From: Polaribacter marinus | Lineage (GTDB): Bacteria > Bacteroidota > Bacteroidia > Flavobacteriales > Flavobacteriaceae | DNA: 64,000 nucleotides | Assembly (NCBI RefSeq): GCF_022662535.1 | Contig: NZ_JAKQYM010000005.1 | Location: forward strand, 124,001-188,000 | Reading direction: 5' to 3' | In this document: one piece after another, positions 34,781 to 43,358 of the stretch | Position numbering within the stretch: position 1 is the first letter of the stretch | Layout of the letters: every line of letters begins with the position of its first letter | The notes under the pieces: generated by a model | What the model was told of the DNA's origin: nothing | What the model saw: the letters and a program-made list of their open reading frames with translations, nothing else | Databases searched by the model: none | Position numbers and translations under genes: made by a program

Positions 34781-37516
34781 CTACTCATTATCATTAAAAA
34801 CACTATCAATAACCGCCTTATGACGTTTTTTGAATCGTGTGCTAGAACCTGCAGCTGGAACGGCGTAGTATTTACGAGAACGTACATTTAATTTTACCAA
34901 ATCAAATCTTTCTAACATAAAACTCCAAGCCCCCATATTTCTAGGTTCTTCTTGTGCCCAAACATAGTTTTTTACATTTGGATATCTATCTATAACTTGT
35001 TGTAATTTTTCTAAATGCAAAGGAAACAATTGCTCTATTCTTACCAAAGCAACATCGTCTCTTTCTAAGATTTCACGTTCTGCAAGTAAATCGTAATAGA
35101 ATTTACCCATACAAAAAACAAGTTTCTTAACATTTTTTGGGTTTAATGTATCATCTATAACCTCTTGGAATTCTCCAGTTGCTAAATCTTCTATTGTATT
35201 CACTGCTTTTGGATGACGCAATAAACTCTTTGGTGTAAAAACAATTAATGGTTTTCTATAATCACGCTTCATTTGTCTGCGTAATAAGTGGTAGAAATTA
35301 GCAGGTGTTGTACAGTTTGCAACTGTCATGTTATCTACTGCACACAATTGTAAATAACGCTCTATTCTTGCTGATGAATGTTCAGAACCCTGACCTTCAT
35401 ACCCATGAGGAAGTAAAACTACGATTCCGTTTTGTAATTTCCATTTGTCTTCTGCAGCAGAAATATATTGATCAAACATTATTTGTGCTCCATTTGAGAA
35501 ATCTCCAAATTGAGCTTCCCAAATTGTAAGTGTATTTGGATTAGCCATGGCATATCCATAATCAAAACCAAGCACACCGTATTCTGATAATAACGAATTG
35601 TAAATCGTCATTTCTCCTGTACTCTTTGGATTTGTATTTAATAAATTGATACGTTCTTCTGTAACTTCATCACGTAAAACTGCGTGTCTGTGAGAAAAAG
35701 TTCCTCTTTCTACATCTTGCCCAGATATACGAACATTAAATCCTTCTTCCATCAAACTTCCATAGGCAAGATTTTCTGCCATCCCCCAATCTAATTGATT
35801 TGTTGTAAAAGCCATTTTTGCTCTTCCATCTAAAATTCGTTCTGCTTTTCTAACAAACTTTACACCTTCTGGAACTGTAGAAACTATTTTTGCAATATTT
35901 TTAAGATTTTCTACTGGGTAAGTTGTGTTGGTTGGTTTAAGCATCGCTTCTAACTGCTGACGAATAAAACCTTTCCAAGTAGATTCCATAAACTCTCTCA
36001 CTTTTGAAGTTTTTTCTTTTTTAGAAGCATCAAATTCTTTTTCAAGCATTTGTTTAAACTCAGTAGTGATTTCATTTATATAAGATCCCTCAATAGACCC
36101 CTCTTTTAACAATTGATCTACATAAATATCTTTTGGATTTTTATGTTTAGAAATTGCTTTATATAATTTTGGCTGTGTAAAGCGAGGTTCATCCCCTTCA
36201 TTATGACCATATTTTCTATAACCTAATAAATCAATAAAAATATCGCTTTTAAACTTCATTCTAAATTCTAGAGCCATTTCCATTGCATGACAAACAGCCT
36301 CTGTATCATCTGCATTTACATGCAAAACAGGAGATAAAGTAACTTTTGCTACATCTGTACAGTAGGTACTAGAACGAGCATCTAAATAATTGGTAGTAAA
36401 ACCTATTTGATTATTTACAACTATATGAATTGTTCCTCCAGTTTTATAACCATTTAATTTTGCCATTTGAACCACTTCATAAGCAATTCCTTGACCTGCA
36501 ATTGCTGCGTCTCCGTGGATAATAATTGGCAATATTTTACTTTCATCACCATTATATTTTCTATCAATTTTAGCTCTTGTAATTCCTTCTGCTACAGAAG
36601 CTACGGTTTCTAGGTGAGATGGGTTAGGAACTAAATTCATTGTAATTTCATTACCATCTCTATAGGTTTTACTCAATGTTAAACCTAAATGATACTTCAC
36701 ATCTCCATCGATATCTTCATCTTCAAAATCTTTTCCTTCAAACTCGCTAAACAAATCTCTAACTGGTTTTTTAAAAATATTAACCAGGGTATTTAAACGT
36801 CCTCTATGCGCCATTCCTAAAACACATTCTTCAACTCCGTATTTTTCTGCAGCTTCTCTTAAAGCAACACTAATACCCGGAATTAAAGCTTCTCCTCCTT
36901 CTAAAGAGAATCGTTTTTGGCCAACATATTTTGTTTGTAAAAAACTCTCAAAAGTTACAGCTTGATTTAATTTAGAAAGAATATATTTTTTAGCATCTAC
37001 AGAATAACTTGGGTGGTTATCATTTTTATTTAAACGATCTTGCCACCACTTAATTTTTTCTGGATTACGCATGTACATGTATTCTACACCAATAGAATCA
37101 CAATAAATACTTTGTAAGTGTTTTATTATTTCTGATAATTTCACAGTCCCTAAGCCTAAGACTTCACCTGCAGAAAAAGTTTTTTCTAAATCTTCTTTTG
37201 CAAGACCAAAATTTTCGATTTCTAAAGTAGGGTGGTATTGTCTTCTATCTCTTACTGGATTTGTTTTTGTAAACAAGTGTCCACGAGTTCTGTATCCATT
37301 AATTAAATCTACAACAGAGAATTCTTTTCTTACTTCTTCTGGAACTTCCTTAGAAATTTCTTCATCAGTTAAAGAATAATTCTCATTTGCTAAATCATAC
37401 CCTTGAAAAAAACTTCTCCAACTAGGTTCAACTGCATCTGGATTAATTAAATATTGATCGTATAAATCGGCTATAAAGCCTGTATGTGCTGCGTTTAAGA
37501 ACGAAAATTTGTCCAT
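34781..37516 (-). CDS. sucA: 2-oxoglutarate dehydrogenase E1 component
   Basis: A 911-residue thiamine-diphosphate-dependent E1 that decarboxylates 2-oxoglutarate and succinylates the E2 lipoyl group. The N-terminus (FLNAAHTGFIADLYDQYLINPDAVEPSWRSFFQGYD) is diagnostic of OdhA/SucA. Other motifs are GMAHRGRLNTLVNIFKKP, IIHGDAAIAGQGIAYEVVQM with the ThDP-binding NNQIGFTT segment, HRHAVLRDE, and LLPHGYEGQGSEHSSARIERYLQLCA. It leads the sucA-sucB pair. The E3 gene (lpd) is not in the window. Confidence 0.97.
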   Translation of the reverse strand: MDKFSFLNAAHTGFIADLYDQYLINPDAVEPSWRSFFQGYDLANENYSLTDEEISKEVPEEVRKEFSVVDLINGYRTRGHLFTKTNPVRDRRQYHPTLEIENFGLAKEDLEKTFSAGEVLGLGTVKLSEIIKHLQSIYCDSIGVEYMYMRNPEKIKWWQDRLNKNDNHPSYSVDAKKYILSKLNQAVTFESFLQTKYVGQKRFSLEGGEALIPGISVALREAAEKYGVEECVLGMAHRGRLNTLVNIFKKPVRDLFSEFEGKDFEDEDIDGDVKYHLGLTLSKTYRDGNEITMNLVPNPSHLETVASVAEGITRAKIDRKYNGDESKILPIIIHGDAAIAGQGIAYEVVQMAKLNGYKTGGTIHIVVNNQIGFTTNYLDARSSTYCTDVAKVTLSPVLHVNADDTEAVCHAMEMALEFRMKFKSDIFIDLLGYRKYGHNEGDEPRFTQPKLYKAISKHKNPKDIYVDQLLKEGSIEGSYINEITTEFKQMLEKEFDASKKEKTSKVREFMESTWKGFIRQQLEAMLKPTNTTYPVENLKNIAKIVSTVPEGVKFVRKAERILDGRAKMAFTTNQLDWGMAENLAYGSLMEEGFNVRISGQDVERGTFSHRHAVLRDEVTEERINLLNTNPKSTGEMTIYNSLLSEYGVLGFDYGYAMANPNTLTIWEAQFGDFSNGAQIMFDQYISAAEDKWKLQNGIVVLLPHGYEGQGSEHSSARIERYLQLCAVDNMTVANCTTPANFYHLLRRQMKRDYRKPLIVFTPKSLLRHPKAVNTIEDLATGEFQEVIDDTLNPKNVKKLVFCMGKFYYDLLAEREILERDDVALVRIEQLFPLHLEKLQQVIDRYPNVKNYVWAQEEPRNMGAWSFMLERFDLVKLNVRSRKYYAVPAAGSSTRFKKRHKAVIDSVFNDNE

Positions 37517-37555
37517 ATAATATTTTGTGCTTTAAGTATAAGCTTATTACTAAAG

Positions 37556-37563
37556 CAAAAATA
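37556..37563 (-). promoter_or_regulatory. Candidate -7 element of the sucA promoter
   Basis: On the minus strand this reads TATTTTTG, an exact TAnnTTTG match, 40 bases ahead of the sucA ATG. No clear -33 element is seen. Confidence 0.4.
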
Positions 37564-37638
37564 CAATTTTTGAAATAAAGGGTTGTTTTTTTTCATGATA
37601 AATAAAAAAAATATTTTTTCATTTTTTTTGCAAAAGTA

Positions 37639-37669
37639 TTTGGTGGTATTCTAAAAAGATATATATTTG
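37639..37669 (+). promoter_or_regulatory. Promoter of the tRNA-Asn/Gly/Leu cluster
   Basis: TTTG at 37639-37642, exactly 19 bp, then TATATTTG at 37662-37669 followed by CAC. This is a consensus Bacteroidota promoter. Transcription would begin near 37675, about 25 bases before the first tRNA. Confidence 0.85.
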
Positions 37670-37699
37670 CACTCGCTAATCACAAATTGTGAAGCAAAC

Positions 37700-37773
37700 T
37701 CCTCCTTAGCTCAGTTGGTTAGAGCATCTGACTGTTAATCAGAGGGTCCTAGGTTCGAGTCCTAGAGGGGGAG
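37700..37773 (+). tRNA. tRNA-Asn (GTT)
   Basis: A 74-nt cloverleaf. Acceptor stem TCCTCCT (37700-37706) pairs with AGGGGGA (37766-37772) and the discriminator is G. The D arm includes AGCTCAGTTGGTTAGAGC, the anticodon loop reads CTGTTAA (GTT) within a CTGA/TCAG stem, and the T arm is CTAGGTTCGAGTCCTAG. The CCA end is not encoded. Confidence 0.97.
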
Positions 37774-37804
37774 CAAGATTAAAGTTCTTTAAAAAATAAT
37801 GACT

Positions 37805-37876
37805 GCGAAAGTAGCTCAGGGGTAGAGCATCACCTTGCCAAGGTGGGGGTCGCGGGTTCAAATCCCGTCTTTCGCT
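37805..37876 (+). tRNA. tRNA-Gly (GCC)
   Basis: A 72-nt cloverleaf with acceptor GCGAAAG (37805-37811)/CTTTCGC (37869-37875), anticodon loop TTGCCAA (GCC) and T arm GCGGGTTCAAATCCCGT. It is 31 bp after tRNA-Asn, in the same cluster. Confidence 0.97.
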
Positions 37877-37896
37877 CTATTCTTTTTAAATTCCAT

Positions 37897-37982
37897 GCTG
37901 AAGTGGTGGAATTGGTAGACACGCTGGACTTAAAATCCAGTGGTCAGTAATGGCCGTGCGGGTTCAAGTCCCGCCTTCAGTA
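37897..37982 (+). tRNA. tRNA-Leu (TAA)
   Basis: An 86-nt class II tRNA with acceptor GCTGAAG (37897-37903)/CTTCAGT (37975-37981, one G-T pair), anticodon loop CTTAAAA (TAA), a long variable arm (TGGTCAGTAATGGCCGT) and T arm GCGGGTTCAAGTCCCGC. It is the last of the three-tRNA cluster. Confidence 0.97.
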
Positions 37983-37983
37983 C

Positions 37984-38017
37984 AAAAACCTTAACATTAA
38001 TTTGTTAAGGTTTTTTT
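37984..38017 (+). terminator. Terminator of the tRNA cluster
   Basis: The stem AACCTTAACA (37987-37996)/TGTTAAGGTT (38003-38012) has a TTAATT loop, followed by a T-run. It begins right after tRNA-Leu. Confidence 0.9.
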
Positions 38018-38042
38018 GTTTGATATTGTTTTATTTTAAAAC

Positions 38043-38079
38043 AAAAAAAAAGAGCTGAATAAAATCAGCTCTTTTTTTT
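38043..38079. terminator. Bidirectional terminator
   Basis: GAGCTGA (38052-38058)/TCAGCTC (38065-38071) is flanked by A8 on the left and T8 on the right, so it works in either direction. It would stop leftward transcription from the phosphorelay operon and back up the tRNA terminator. Confidence 0.85.
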
Positions 38080-38160
38080 GCAATATATAAATCCCCCAAC
38101 TTACAATTGCTTGTCTGTGTACTTAAACACTATACAAAGAAAAGGTAAAATCAATTAAAT

Positions 38161-38229
38161 TAAAGAGAATTTCGACGAGGCTAGTAAATTCTTCGACGAA
38201 TGGACATTGACCTTCGGTAAAGAGAATTT
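38161..38229. promoter_or_regulatory. Repeat-rich spacer with a LytTR-like site pair
   Basis: TTCGACGA occurs at 38171-38178 and 38192-38199, exactly 21 bp apart; the second copy continues as TTCGACGAATGG. Outside them TAAAGAGAATTT occurs at 38161-38172 and 38218-38229. The inner pair has the same 21-bp period and similar bases to the repeats at 41363. No promoter or gene start adjoins it, so its target is unclear. Confidence 0.4.
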
Positions 38230-38233
38230 TTAC

Positions 38234-38935
38234 TTAAAGTAAATTCAATCTTTTCATTAATTCACTTTTATTAGATCTACTAACAGGAATTACTTTTTGT
38301 CTTATAAGCACACTATTATCTTCAATATCAATTATCTCTGTTGTGTTTATAATAAAAGATCTATGAACTTTTAAAAACAAACTAGAAGGTAATTTGTCTT
38401 CTATTTTTTTTAATGTTGAATGGACAATATAATTTTTTTGGTTTGTTTTGATATTAATATAATCTCCTTTTGCTTCAATTAAATAAATATCTGCAATATT
38501 AATTTTCACCAATCTTCTTTCTACATTTACATATAAATAATCTAAAGCTGCTTTTTTATCCTTGGAAGTATCAACTTCTACATTAACATGAGATTTTAAT
38601 TTCTGTATAGATTTTAGAAAACGATCTTCTGTTATTGGTTTTAACAAATAATCTACAACACAAGCATACTCAAAAGCCACTAGAGCAAAATCTTTATCTG
38701 AAGTTGTTAAAATTATTTTTGGTGGATTTTTTAAGCTTTGTATAAAGTCGAATCCAGAGAAAGTTGGCATATGAATATCTAAAAAAATAACATCTACGCT
38801 ATTTGTATTAAGATATTTAATTGCTTCAATTGCAGAAGAAAAATCTTCTACAACATTAATTACTTCTGATTTACTACACAACTGCCTCATTATTAATCGA
38901 GCTGTTGCATCATCATCAATTATTATACAATTCAT
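38234..38935 (-). CDS. LytTR-family response regulator
   Basis: A 233-residue regulator with a receiver domain (1-120; acidic pocket IIDDD, phospho-Asp53 in VIFLDIHMP, conserved TTS and LLKPI segments) and a C-terminal LytTR DNA-binding domain (about 130-233; LYVNVERRLVKINIADIYLIEAKGDYINIKT, FLKVHRSFIINTTEI, VIPVSRSNKSELM). LytTR proteins bind direct repeats about 21 bp apart. It is the last gene and presumed output of the receiver-kinase-Hpt-LytTR operon, 17 bp after the Hpt gene. Confidence 0.95.
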   Translation of the reverse strand: MNCIIIDDDATARLIMRQLCSKSEVINVVEDFSSAIEAIKYLNTNSVDVIFLDIHMPTFSGFDFIQSLKNPPKIILTTSDKDFALVAFEYACVVDYLLKPITEDRFLKSIQKLKSHVNVEVDTSKDKKAALDYLYVNVERRLVKINIADIYLIEAKGDYINIKTNQKNYIVHSTLKKIEDKLPSSLFLKVHRSFIINTTEIIDIEDNSVLIRQKVIPVSRSNKSELMKRLNLL

Positions 38936-38952
38936 AATTTTTGATAAGGGGA

Positions 38953-39270
38953 TTATATATCGTCTAAATATACGTGAATTTTGTTTAAAATTTTTATAAA
39001 ATTTGGATATAATTTGGGGTTTTCTTCTTTTAAATCTGCTTCAAAACGAGAAGCTAACTCTAAATCTTCTTTTAATCCTAATATACTGATTTTGTGCTTT
39101 ATCTTATGAACATTATTAGCCAATTCAAGATATTTTTTGCTTTCAAAGTTTTCAATGCATTTTTTAGCTTCTTCTGGAAATTCTTTTTTTAAAACAGTAA
39201 TCACACTTTTTTCAAAGGCGATATCACCTCCAGAAATTTCTTTTATATATGATAAATTAGGTTTTTCCAT
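38953..39270 (-). CDS. Stand-alone Hpt phosphotransfer protein
   Basis: A 105-residue four-helix Hpt-domain protein. The phospho-accepting histidine is most likely His55 in ANNVHKIKHKISILGL (pattern HxIK), followed by the typical LASRFEADLKE helix. It would carry phosphate between receivers. It lies 3 bp after the kinase gene and 17 bp before the LytTR gene, strongly implying a relay within this operon. Confidence 0.88.
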   Translation of the reverse strand: MEKPNLSYIKEISGGDIAFEKSVITVLKKEFPEEAKKCIENFESKKYLELANNVHKIKHKISILGLKEDLELASRFEADLKEENPKLYPNFIKILNKIHVYLDDI

Positions 39271-39273
39271 CTT

Positions 39274-40839
39274 TTATTTTGGTATTGTAAAATAGAATGT
39301 TGTTCCTTTATTAACTACTGATGTAAGCCATATTTTGCCATTGTAAAAATGAATTATCTTTTTTACAATTGAAAGACCAATTCCTGAGGAACCTTCTACT
39401 TTTTCTAATGATTGAAATACTTCAAAAATTTTTTCAAAATATTTTTCAGAAATTCCTATTCCATTGTCTTCTATACTAAATTTCCAAAATTCGTCCTCTA
39501 AAATACAATCTATATTAATAATTCCTTGTTTTTTATCTATATATTTTACTGCATTATTTACAAGGTTCTGAAACAATTGTTGCATTCTAAAAACATCTCC
39601 TCTAACAGTTGGTAATATAGATTTTAAGTTTATTTGAATATGCTTTGGCACATAAGTAATGTCTATAATATCTTTTAACAACAGATTTAAATCTATATTT
39701 TTTTTCTTGTTCTGCACCTTATCAACAGTGGTATAATTTAATATTCCAGCGATTAACAAATCCATCTTCTCTAGATTTTTATGCAATAACTTAAAATTTT
39801 TATTGTTGTTAGAACTAAATGCTACAGACTCTTCTTCTAACCACGAGACCAAAGTATTCATGTTTCTTAAAGGAGCTTTTAAATCGTGAGAAACCACATG
39901 TGCAAAATCTCTTAATTCTTTATTCTTTTCTGTTAAGTCCTCTAGTAAAAATTCGAGCTTTTTTTCTTGTTCAAGTTCTTTTGTGATATCTTGTACTACA
40001 GCTACTTGATGTGTTATTTTACCCACTTCATTTTTAACTGATTTTATTTGTGTTTTTGCCCAAATAATAATTCCTTTTTTTGTTTTATACCTTTTGTTTA
40101 CAATAAAATTATCTATTCTTCCTTCATATAGCTCTTCCATTAAAATAGAGGTCTTTTCATCTTCTTCTTGAAATGAAATTTCTTCAACATTCTTTTGCAG
40201 TAACTGCTCTTCTGAAAAATCTAAAAAATTTTGAAAGGCCTTATTTGACTTTATTATGTTCCCTTTTGTATTTGCTAATACAATACCTACTTGAGAGTTA
40301 TCTAAAATTGCATCTAATTCTTTTCTTTGATTTTCAGATATCTGCTTATCTTGTTTGATTTGCGTAACATCGCGAAAAATACCTTGGGTGAATTCTGGCT
40401 CTCCTTTTGAATTTAAAATTAAATTTGGTTTAAATTCAATCCATTTAATTTCTTTCTTTTTTGTGTAAATTCTTAATTGATAAATCTTAGAGCTTTCTTC
40501 TTTTAAAAAATTACGAAAAGAAGAAATTGCATATTTAAAATCATCTTTATGAATTATATCTACAACATTTACGCTCTCGTTTTTAGGATTGAAACCCGTA
40601 AATTCTATTGCTGCTTTATTCATTTTTAGAATATTTCCAAACAAATCTGTAACTAAGTAGTTATCTACAATTGTTTCAAAAAGGTATTTAAAATCTAATC
40701 CATTTTTTTCTAGAACAGAAGTTAAGTTTTTATTTACAACTTCGATTTCCGCTTTTTTAATTTTCAAAAGTTGCTCGACTTTTAATCTTGCCTCTTTCTC
40801 TTTTTTTAAAGCTAGTTCTAGAGTTTTTAATCTATTCAT
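39274..40839 (-). CDS. Cytosolic PAS-PAS sensor histidine kinase
   Basis: A 521-residue kinase without signal peptide or membrane helices. In order: an N-terminal coiled coil (about 1-48), PAS 1 (about 50-165, ending GIFRDVTQIKQ), PAS 2 (about 172-290, ending VAVVQDITKELEQEKK), a HisKA helix with phospho-His318 in FAHVVSHDLKAPLRN, and HATPase_c with MQQLFQNLVNNAVKYID (N box), FSIEDNGIGISEKYFEKIFEVFQ and EGSSGIGLSIVKKIIHFYNG (G boxes). It senses an internal signal. The partners are the adjacent receiver (30 bp upstream) and Hpt (3 bp downstream). Confidence 0.93.
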   Translation of the reverse strand: MNRLKTLELALKKEKEARLKVEQLLKIKKAEIEVVNKNLTSVLEKNGLDFKYLFETIVDNYLVTDLFGNILKMNKAAIEFTGFNPKNESVNVVDIIHKDDFKYAISSFRNFLKEESSKIYQLRIYTKKKEIKWIEFKPNLILNSKGEPEFTQGIFRDVTQIKQDKQISENQRKELDAILDNSQVGIVLANTKGNIIKSNKAFQNFLDFSEEQLLQKNVEEISFQEEDEKTSILMEELYEGRIDNFIVNKRYKTKKGIIIWAKTQIKSVKNEVGKITHQVAVVQDITKELEQEKKLEFLLEDLTEKNKELRDFAHVVSHDLKAPLRNMNTLVSWLEEESVAFSSNNNKNFKLLHKNLEKMDLLIAGILNYTTVDKVQNKKKNIDLNLLLKDIIDITYVPKHIQINLKSILPTVRGDVFRMQQLFQNLVNNAVKYIDKKQGIINIDCILEDEFWKFSIEDNGIGISEKYFEKIFEVFQSLEKVEGSSGIGLSIVKKIIHFYNGKIWLTSVVNKGTTFYFTIPK

Positions 40840-40869
40840 GTATTTATAAATACAAACTTTTAAAGTGAG

Positions 40870-41277
40870 TTAGGAAATAAGTTCGTTTTTTTCCCAATAA
40901 TTAAGAAGAGAAACTATTTTATTTGAATATTCATTAAAATATAGTGGTTTGCTAAAATAACCTGCAACACCAATAGAATAACACGCTTTTAAATCAGAAT
41001 AACTACTTGAAGTTGACATTATTACAACAGGAATATGTTGAAATTCATTATCTCTTTTTAATTTTTTTAAAAACTCAAAACCGTTCATTTTTGGCATATT
41101 TAAGTCTAAAATGATTAAATCAAATGAATTTTCAGGATTATTTAAAAGGCTTATTGCTTTTTCTCCATCATTAGCTTCTATCACCAAATGATTAAATTGA
41201 TTCTTTTCACAGACCTTTCTAAACTTCATTCTCTCAATTTCATCATCATCAATTAAAAGTATAGAAAGAGAATTCAT
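40870..41277 (-). CDS. Single-domain CheY-like response regulator
   Basis: A 135-residue stand-alone receiver (LLIDDDEIERMKFRKVCE, phospho-Asp58 in LIILDLNMPKMNG, VVIMSTSS and the FSKPLYF lysine). It has no output domain, so it probably passes phosphate from the kinase to the Hpt protein or modulates the kinase. It is the first gene of the four-gene operon; the 21-bp repeats at 41363 lie about 90-120 bp upstream of its ATG. Confidence 0.93.
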   Translation of the reverse strand: MNSLSILLIDDDEIERMKFRKVCEKNQFNHLVIEANDGEKAISLLNNPENSFDLIILDLNMPKMNGFEFLKKLKRDNEFQHIPVVIMSTSSSYSDLKACYSIGVAGYFSKPLYFNEYSNKIVSLLNYWEKNELIS

Positions 41278-41362
41278 CTTTATAAAAAAGTTAAGTTAAA
41301 GGGTTCTACAAAAATCACATAAATAAAAGCACCACCTTGTATAGTTAGCCAACCAACCTATA

Positions 41363-41398
41363 TTTATCGGTGAATGGTGGTTTTTTATCGATAAATGG
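41363..41398 (-). promoter_or_regulatory. LytTR-type direct repeats upstream of the phosphorelay operon
   Basis: TTTATCGGTGAATGG (41363-41377) and TTTATCGATAAATGG (41384-41398) agree at 13 of 15 positions and are spaced exactly 21 bp, two helical turns, as in known LytTR sites. On the operon strand the motif is CCATTyAyCGATAAA. A near -7 element (minus-strand GATTTTTG at 41309-41316) lies downstream, so the site is placed like an activator site. Confidence 0.65.
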
Positions 41399-41848
41399 CT
41401 AAATATTAATTTGCCTATCTATTTGTTGATCTAATGAAATAAATGTTTCCGTTCTAGAAACTCCTTTTATATTTTGAATATCTTTATTTAACAAGTGCAT
41501 CAAATCTTCATTATTCTTACATAAAATTTTAATGAAAATTGCGTAATTACCCGTTGTATAATGACTTTCTACAACTTCTGGAATATCTTTTAACCTTTTA
41601 ATTGCAGATGAATACTGACTAGATGAATCTAAGAAAACACCAACAAAAGCTGTTGTTGTATATCCTAAAGACTTTGGATTAATTATCATTTTATACCCAT
41701 CAATTAGTTCTGATTTCTCTAATTTTCTTAATCGCTGATGAATTGCTGCACCTGAAATACCCACTTCCCTAGCAATACTTAACACGGGAGTTCTAGCATC
41801 TTTTACTAATCTTTTGATGATGATTTTATCAATTCCGTCAATTTTCAT
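41399..41848 (-). CDS. Lrp/AsnC-family transcriptional regulator
   Basis: About 149 residues from MKIDGIDKIIIKRL. The N-terminal helix-turn-helix is DARTPVLSIAREVGISGAAIHQRLRKLEKSELI (about 17-49) and the C-terminal RAM/AsnC ligand domain includes TTAFVGVFLD, VVESHYTTGNYAIFIKI and IKGVSRTETFISLD. In-frame ATGs at 41866 and 41890 are rejected because a promoter-like element (41866-41873) and the accC terminator overlap them. It probably senses an amino acid; its targets are unknown. Confidence 0.9.
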   Translation of the reverse strand: MKIDGIDKIIIKRLVKDARTPVLSIAREVGISGAAIHQRLRKLEKSELIDGYKMIINPKSLGYTTTAFVGVFLDSSSQYSSAIKRLKDIPEVVESHYTTGNYAIFIKILCKNNEDLMHLLNKDIQNIKGVSRTETFISLDQQIDRQINI

Positions 41849-41865
41849 TTTTAAAATATTTACCA

Positions 41866-41873
41866 TAAAGATA
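41866..41873 (-). promoter_or_regulatory. Candidate -7 element of the Lrp/AsnC gene
   Basis: On the minus strand this reads TATCTTTA (7/8 match to TAnnTTTG), just beyond the accC terminator T-run. Transcription would start near 41860, supporting the ATG at 41848. Confidence 0.4.
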
Positions 41874-41906
41874 AAAAAAATAGAGAACACTAAGTGTGTC
41901 CTCTAT
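41871..41906 (-). terminator. Terminator of the fabH-accB-accC operon
   Basis: The stem ATAGAG/CTCTAT (41880-41885 and 41901-41906) continues inward as ACAC/GTGT after one mismatch, with a 5-nt loop; read leftward it is followed by T8. Confidence 0.85.
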
Positions 41907-41940
41907 TTTTACTTTATTATTTAAACTAAAAACTTAAAAT

Positions 41941-43278
41941 TTATTTCATTTCAAAATCTTCCATAAATTTAGTAGTATAATTTCCTGCTACATAATCTGG
42001 ATGATCCATAAGTTGTCTATGGAAAGGAATTGTAGTTTTAACTCCTTCTATGACAAATTCATCTAAAGCTCTTTTCATTTTATTAATTGCTTCTTCTCTA
42101 GTTTGAGCAGTAACAATTAATTTAGCAATCATAGAATCGTAATTAGATGGAATCATATAACCTGCATACACATGTGTATCCATTCTAACTCCATGACCAC
42201 CTGGTGTATGTAATGTTGTTATTCTACCCGGAGCAGGTCTAAAGTTATTATAAGGATCTTCTGCATTGATTCTACATTCTATAGAATGCAATTGAGGGTA
42301 ATAATTTTTTCCAGAAATTGGCACTCCAGCAGCAACTAAAATTTGCTCACGTATTAAATCATAATTTACAACTTCTTCTGTAATTGGATGCTCTACTTGT
42401 ATACGAGTATTCATTTCCATAAAATAGAAATTTCTGTGCTTATCAACCAAAAACTCTACAGTTCCTGCTCCTTCATACTTAATATACTCAGCAGCTTTTA
42501 CAGCAGCGTTCCCCATGTTTTCTCTCAATTCATCAGTCATGAAAGGAGAAGGAGTTTCTTCTGTTAACTTTTGATGACGTCTTTGAACAGAACAATCTCT
42601 TTCTGATAAGTGACATGCTTTTCCGTAGGAATCTCCAACTATTTGAATTTCGATATGTCTTGGCTCTTCAATAAGCTTTTCCATATACATATCGTCATTT
42701 CCAAATGCTGCTTTAGATTCTTGTCTAGCAGAATCCCATGCTTCTTTTAAATCTTCTGCTTTCCAAACAGCACGCATACCTTTTCCACCACCTCCTGCAG
42801 ATGCTTTTAACATAACAGGATACCCAGTTTCTTCTGCGGTTTTCTTACAATCTTCAAAGTTCTCTATAACACCTTCACTTCCCGGAACACAAGGTACACC
42901 TGCAGCAATCATTGTAGATTTTGCATTTGCTTTATCTCCCATTTGGTCTATCATTTTACCAGAAGCACCAATAAATTTAATATTATGCTCTTCGCACAAA
43001 TTAGAAAATTTAGCGTTTTCTGATAAAAATCCATATCCTGGATGAATTGCGTCTGCATTTGTAATTTCTGCAGCAGCAATAATATTAGACATTTTTAAAT
43101 AAGATTCTGAACTTGGAGCAGGACCAATACAAACAGCTTCATCTGCAAATCTAACATGTAAACTTTCTGCATCAGCAGTAGAATATACAGCAACTGTTTT
43201 AATGCCCATTTCTTTACAGGTTCTAATAACACGTAATGCTATTTCACCCCTATTGGCAATTAATATTTTTTTAAACAT
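41941..43278 (-). CDS. accC: Acetyl-CoA carboxylase, biotin carboxylase subunit
   Basis: A 445-residue ATP-grasp enzyme that carboxylates biotin on AccB in the first step of fatty acid synthesis. Motifs are [47 protein letters not shown] (ATP loop), [35 protein letters not shown] and the C-terminal [11 protein letters not shown]. It follows accB by 80 bp and ends at a terminator. Confidence 0.97.
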   Translation of the reverse strand: MFKKILIANRGEIALRVIRTCKEMGIKTVAVYSTADAESLHVRFADEAVCIGPAPSSESYLKMSNIIAAAEITNADAIHPGYGFLSENAKFSNLCEEHNIKFIGASGKMIDQMGDKANAKSTMIAAGVPCVPGSEGVIENFEDCKKTAEETGYPVMLKASAGGGGKGMRAVWKAEDLKEAWDSARQESKAAFGNDDMYMEKLIEEPRHIEIQIVGDSYGKACHLSERDCSVQRRHQKLTEETPSPFMTDELRENMGNAAVKAAEYIKYEGAGTVEFLVDKHRNFYFMEMNTRIQVEHPITEEVVNYDLIREQILVAAGVPISGKNYYPQLHSIECRINAEDPYNNFRPAPGRITTLHTPGGHGVRMDTHVYAGYMIPSNYDSMIAKLIVTAQTREEAINKMKRALDEFVIEGVKTTIPFHRQLMDHPDYVAGNYTTKFMEDFEMK

Positions 43279-43358
43279 AATCGTAAAATTTTCAATAATT
43301 CAAAAAACAAATTTCTAGATATCAACAAGAAATTTGGAAATTGAAAATAGGATTAATA

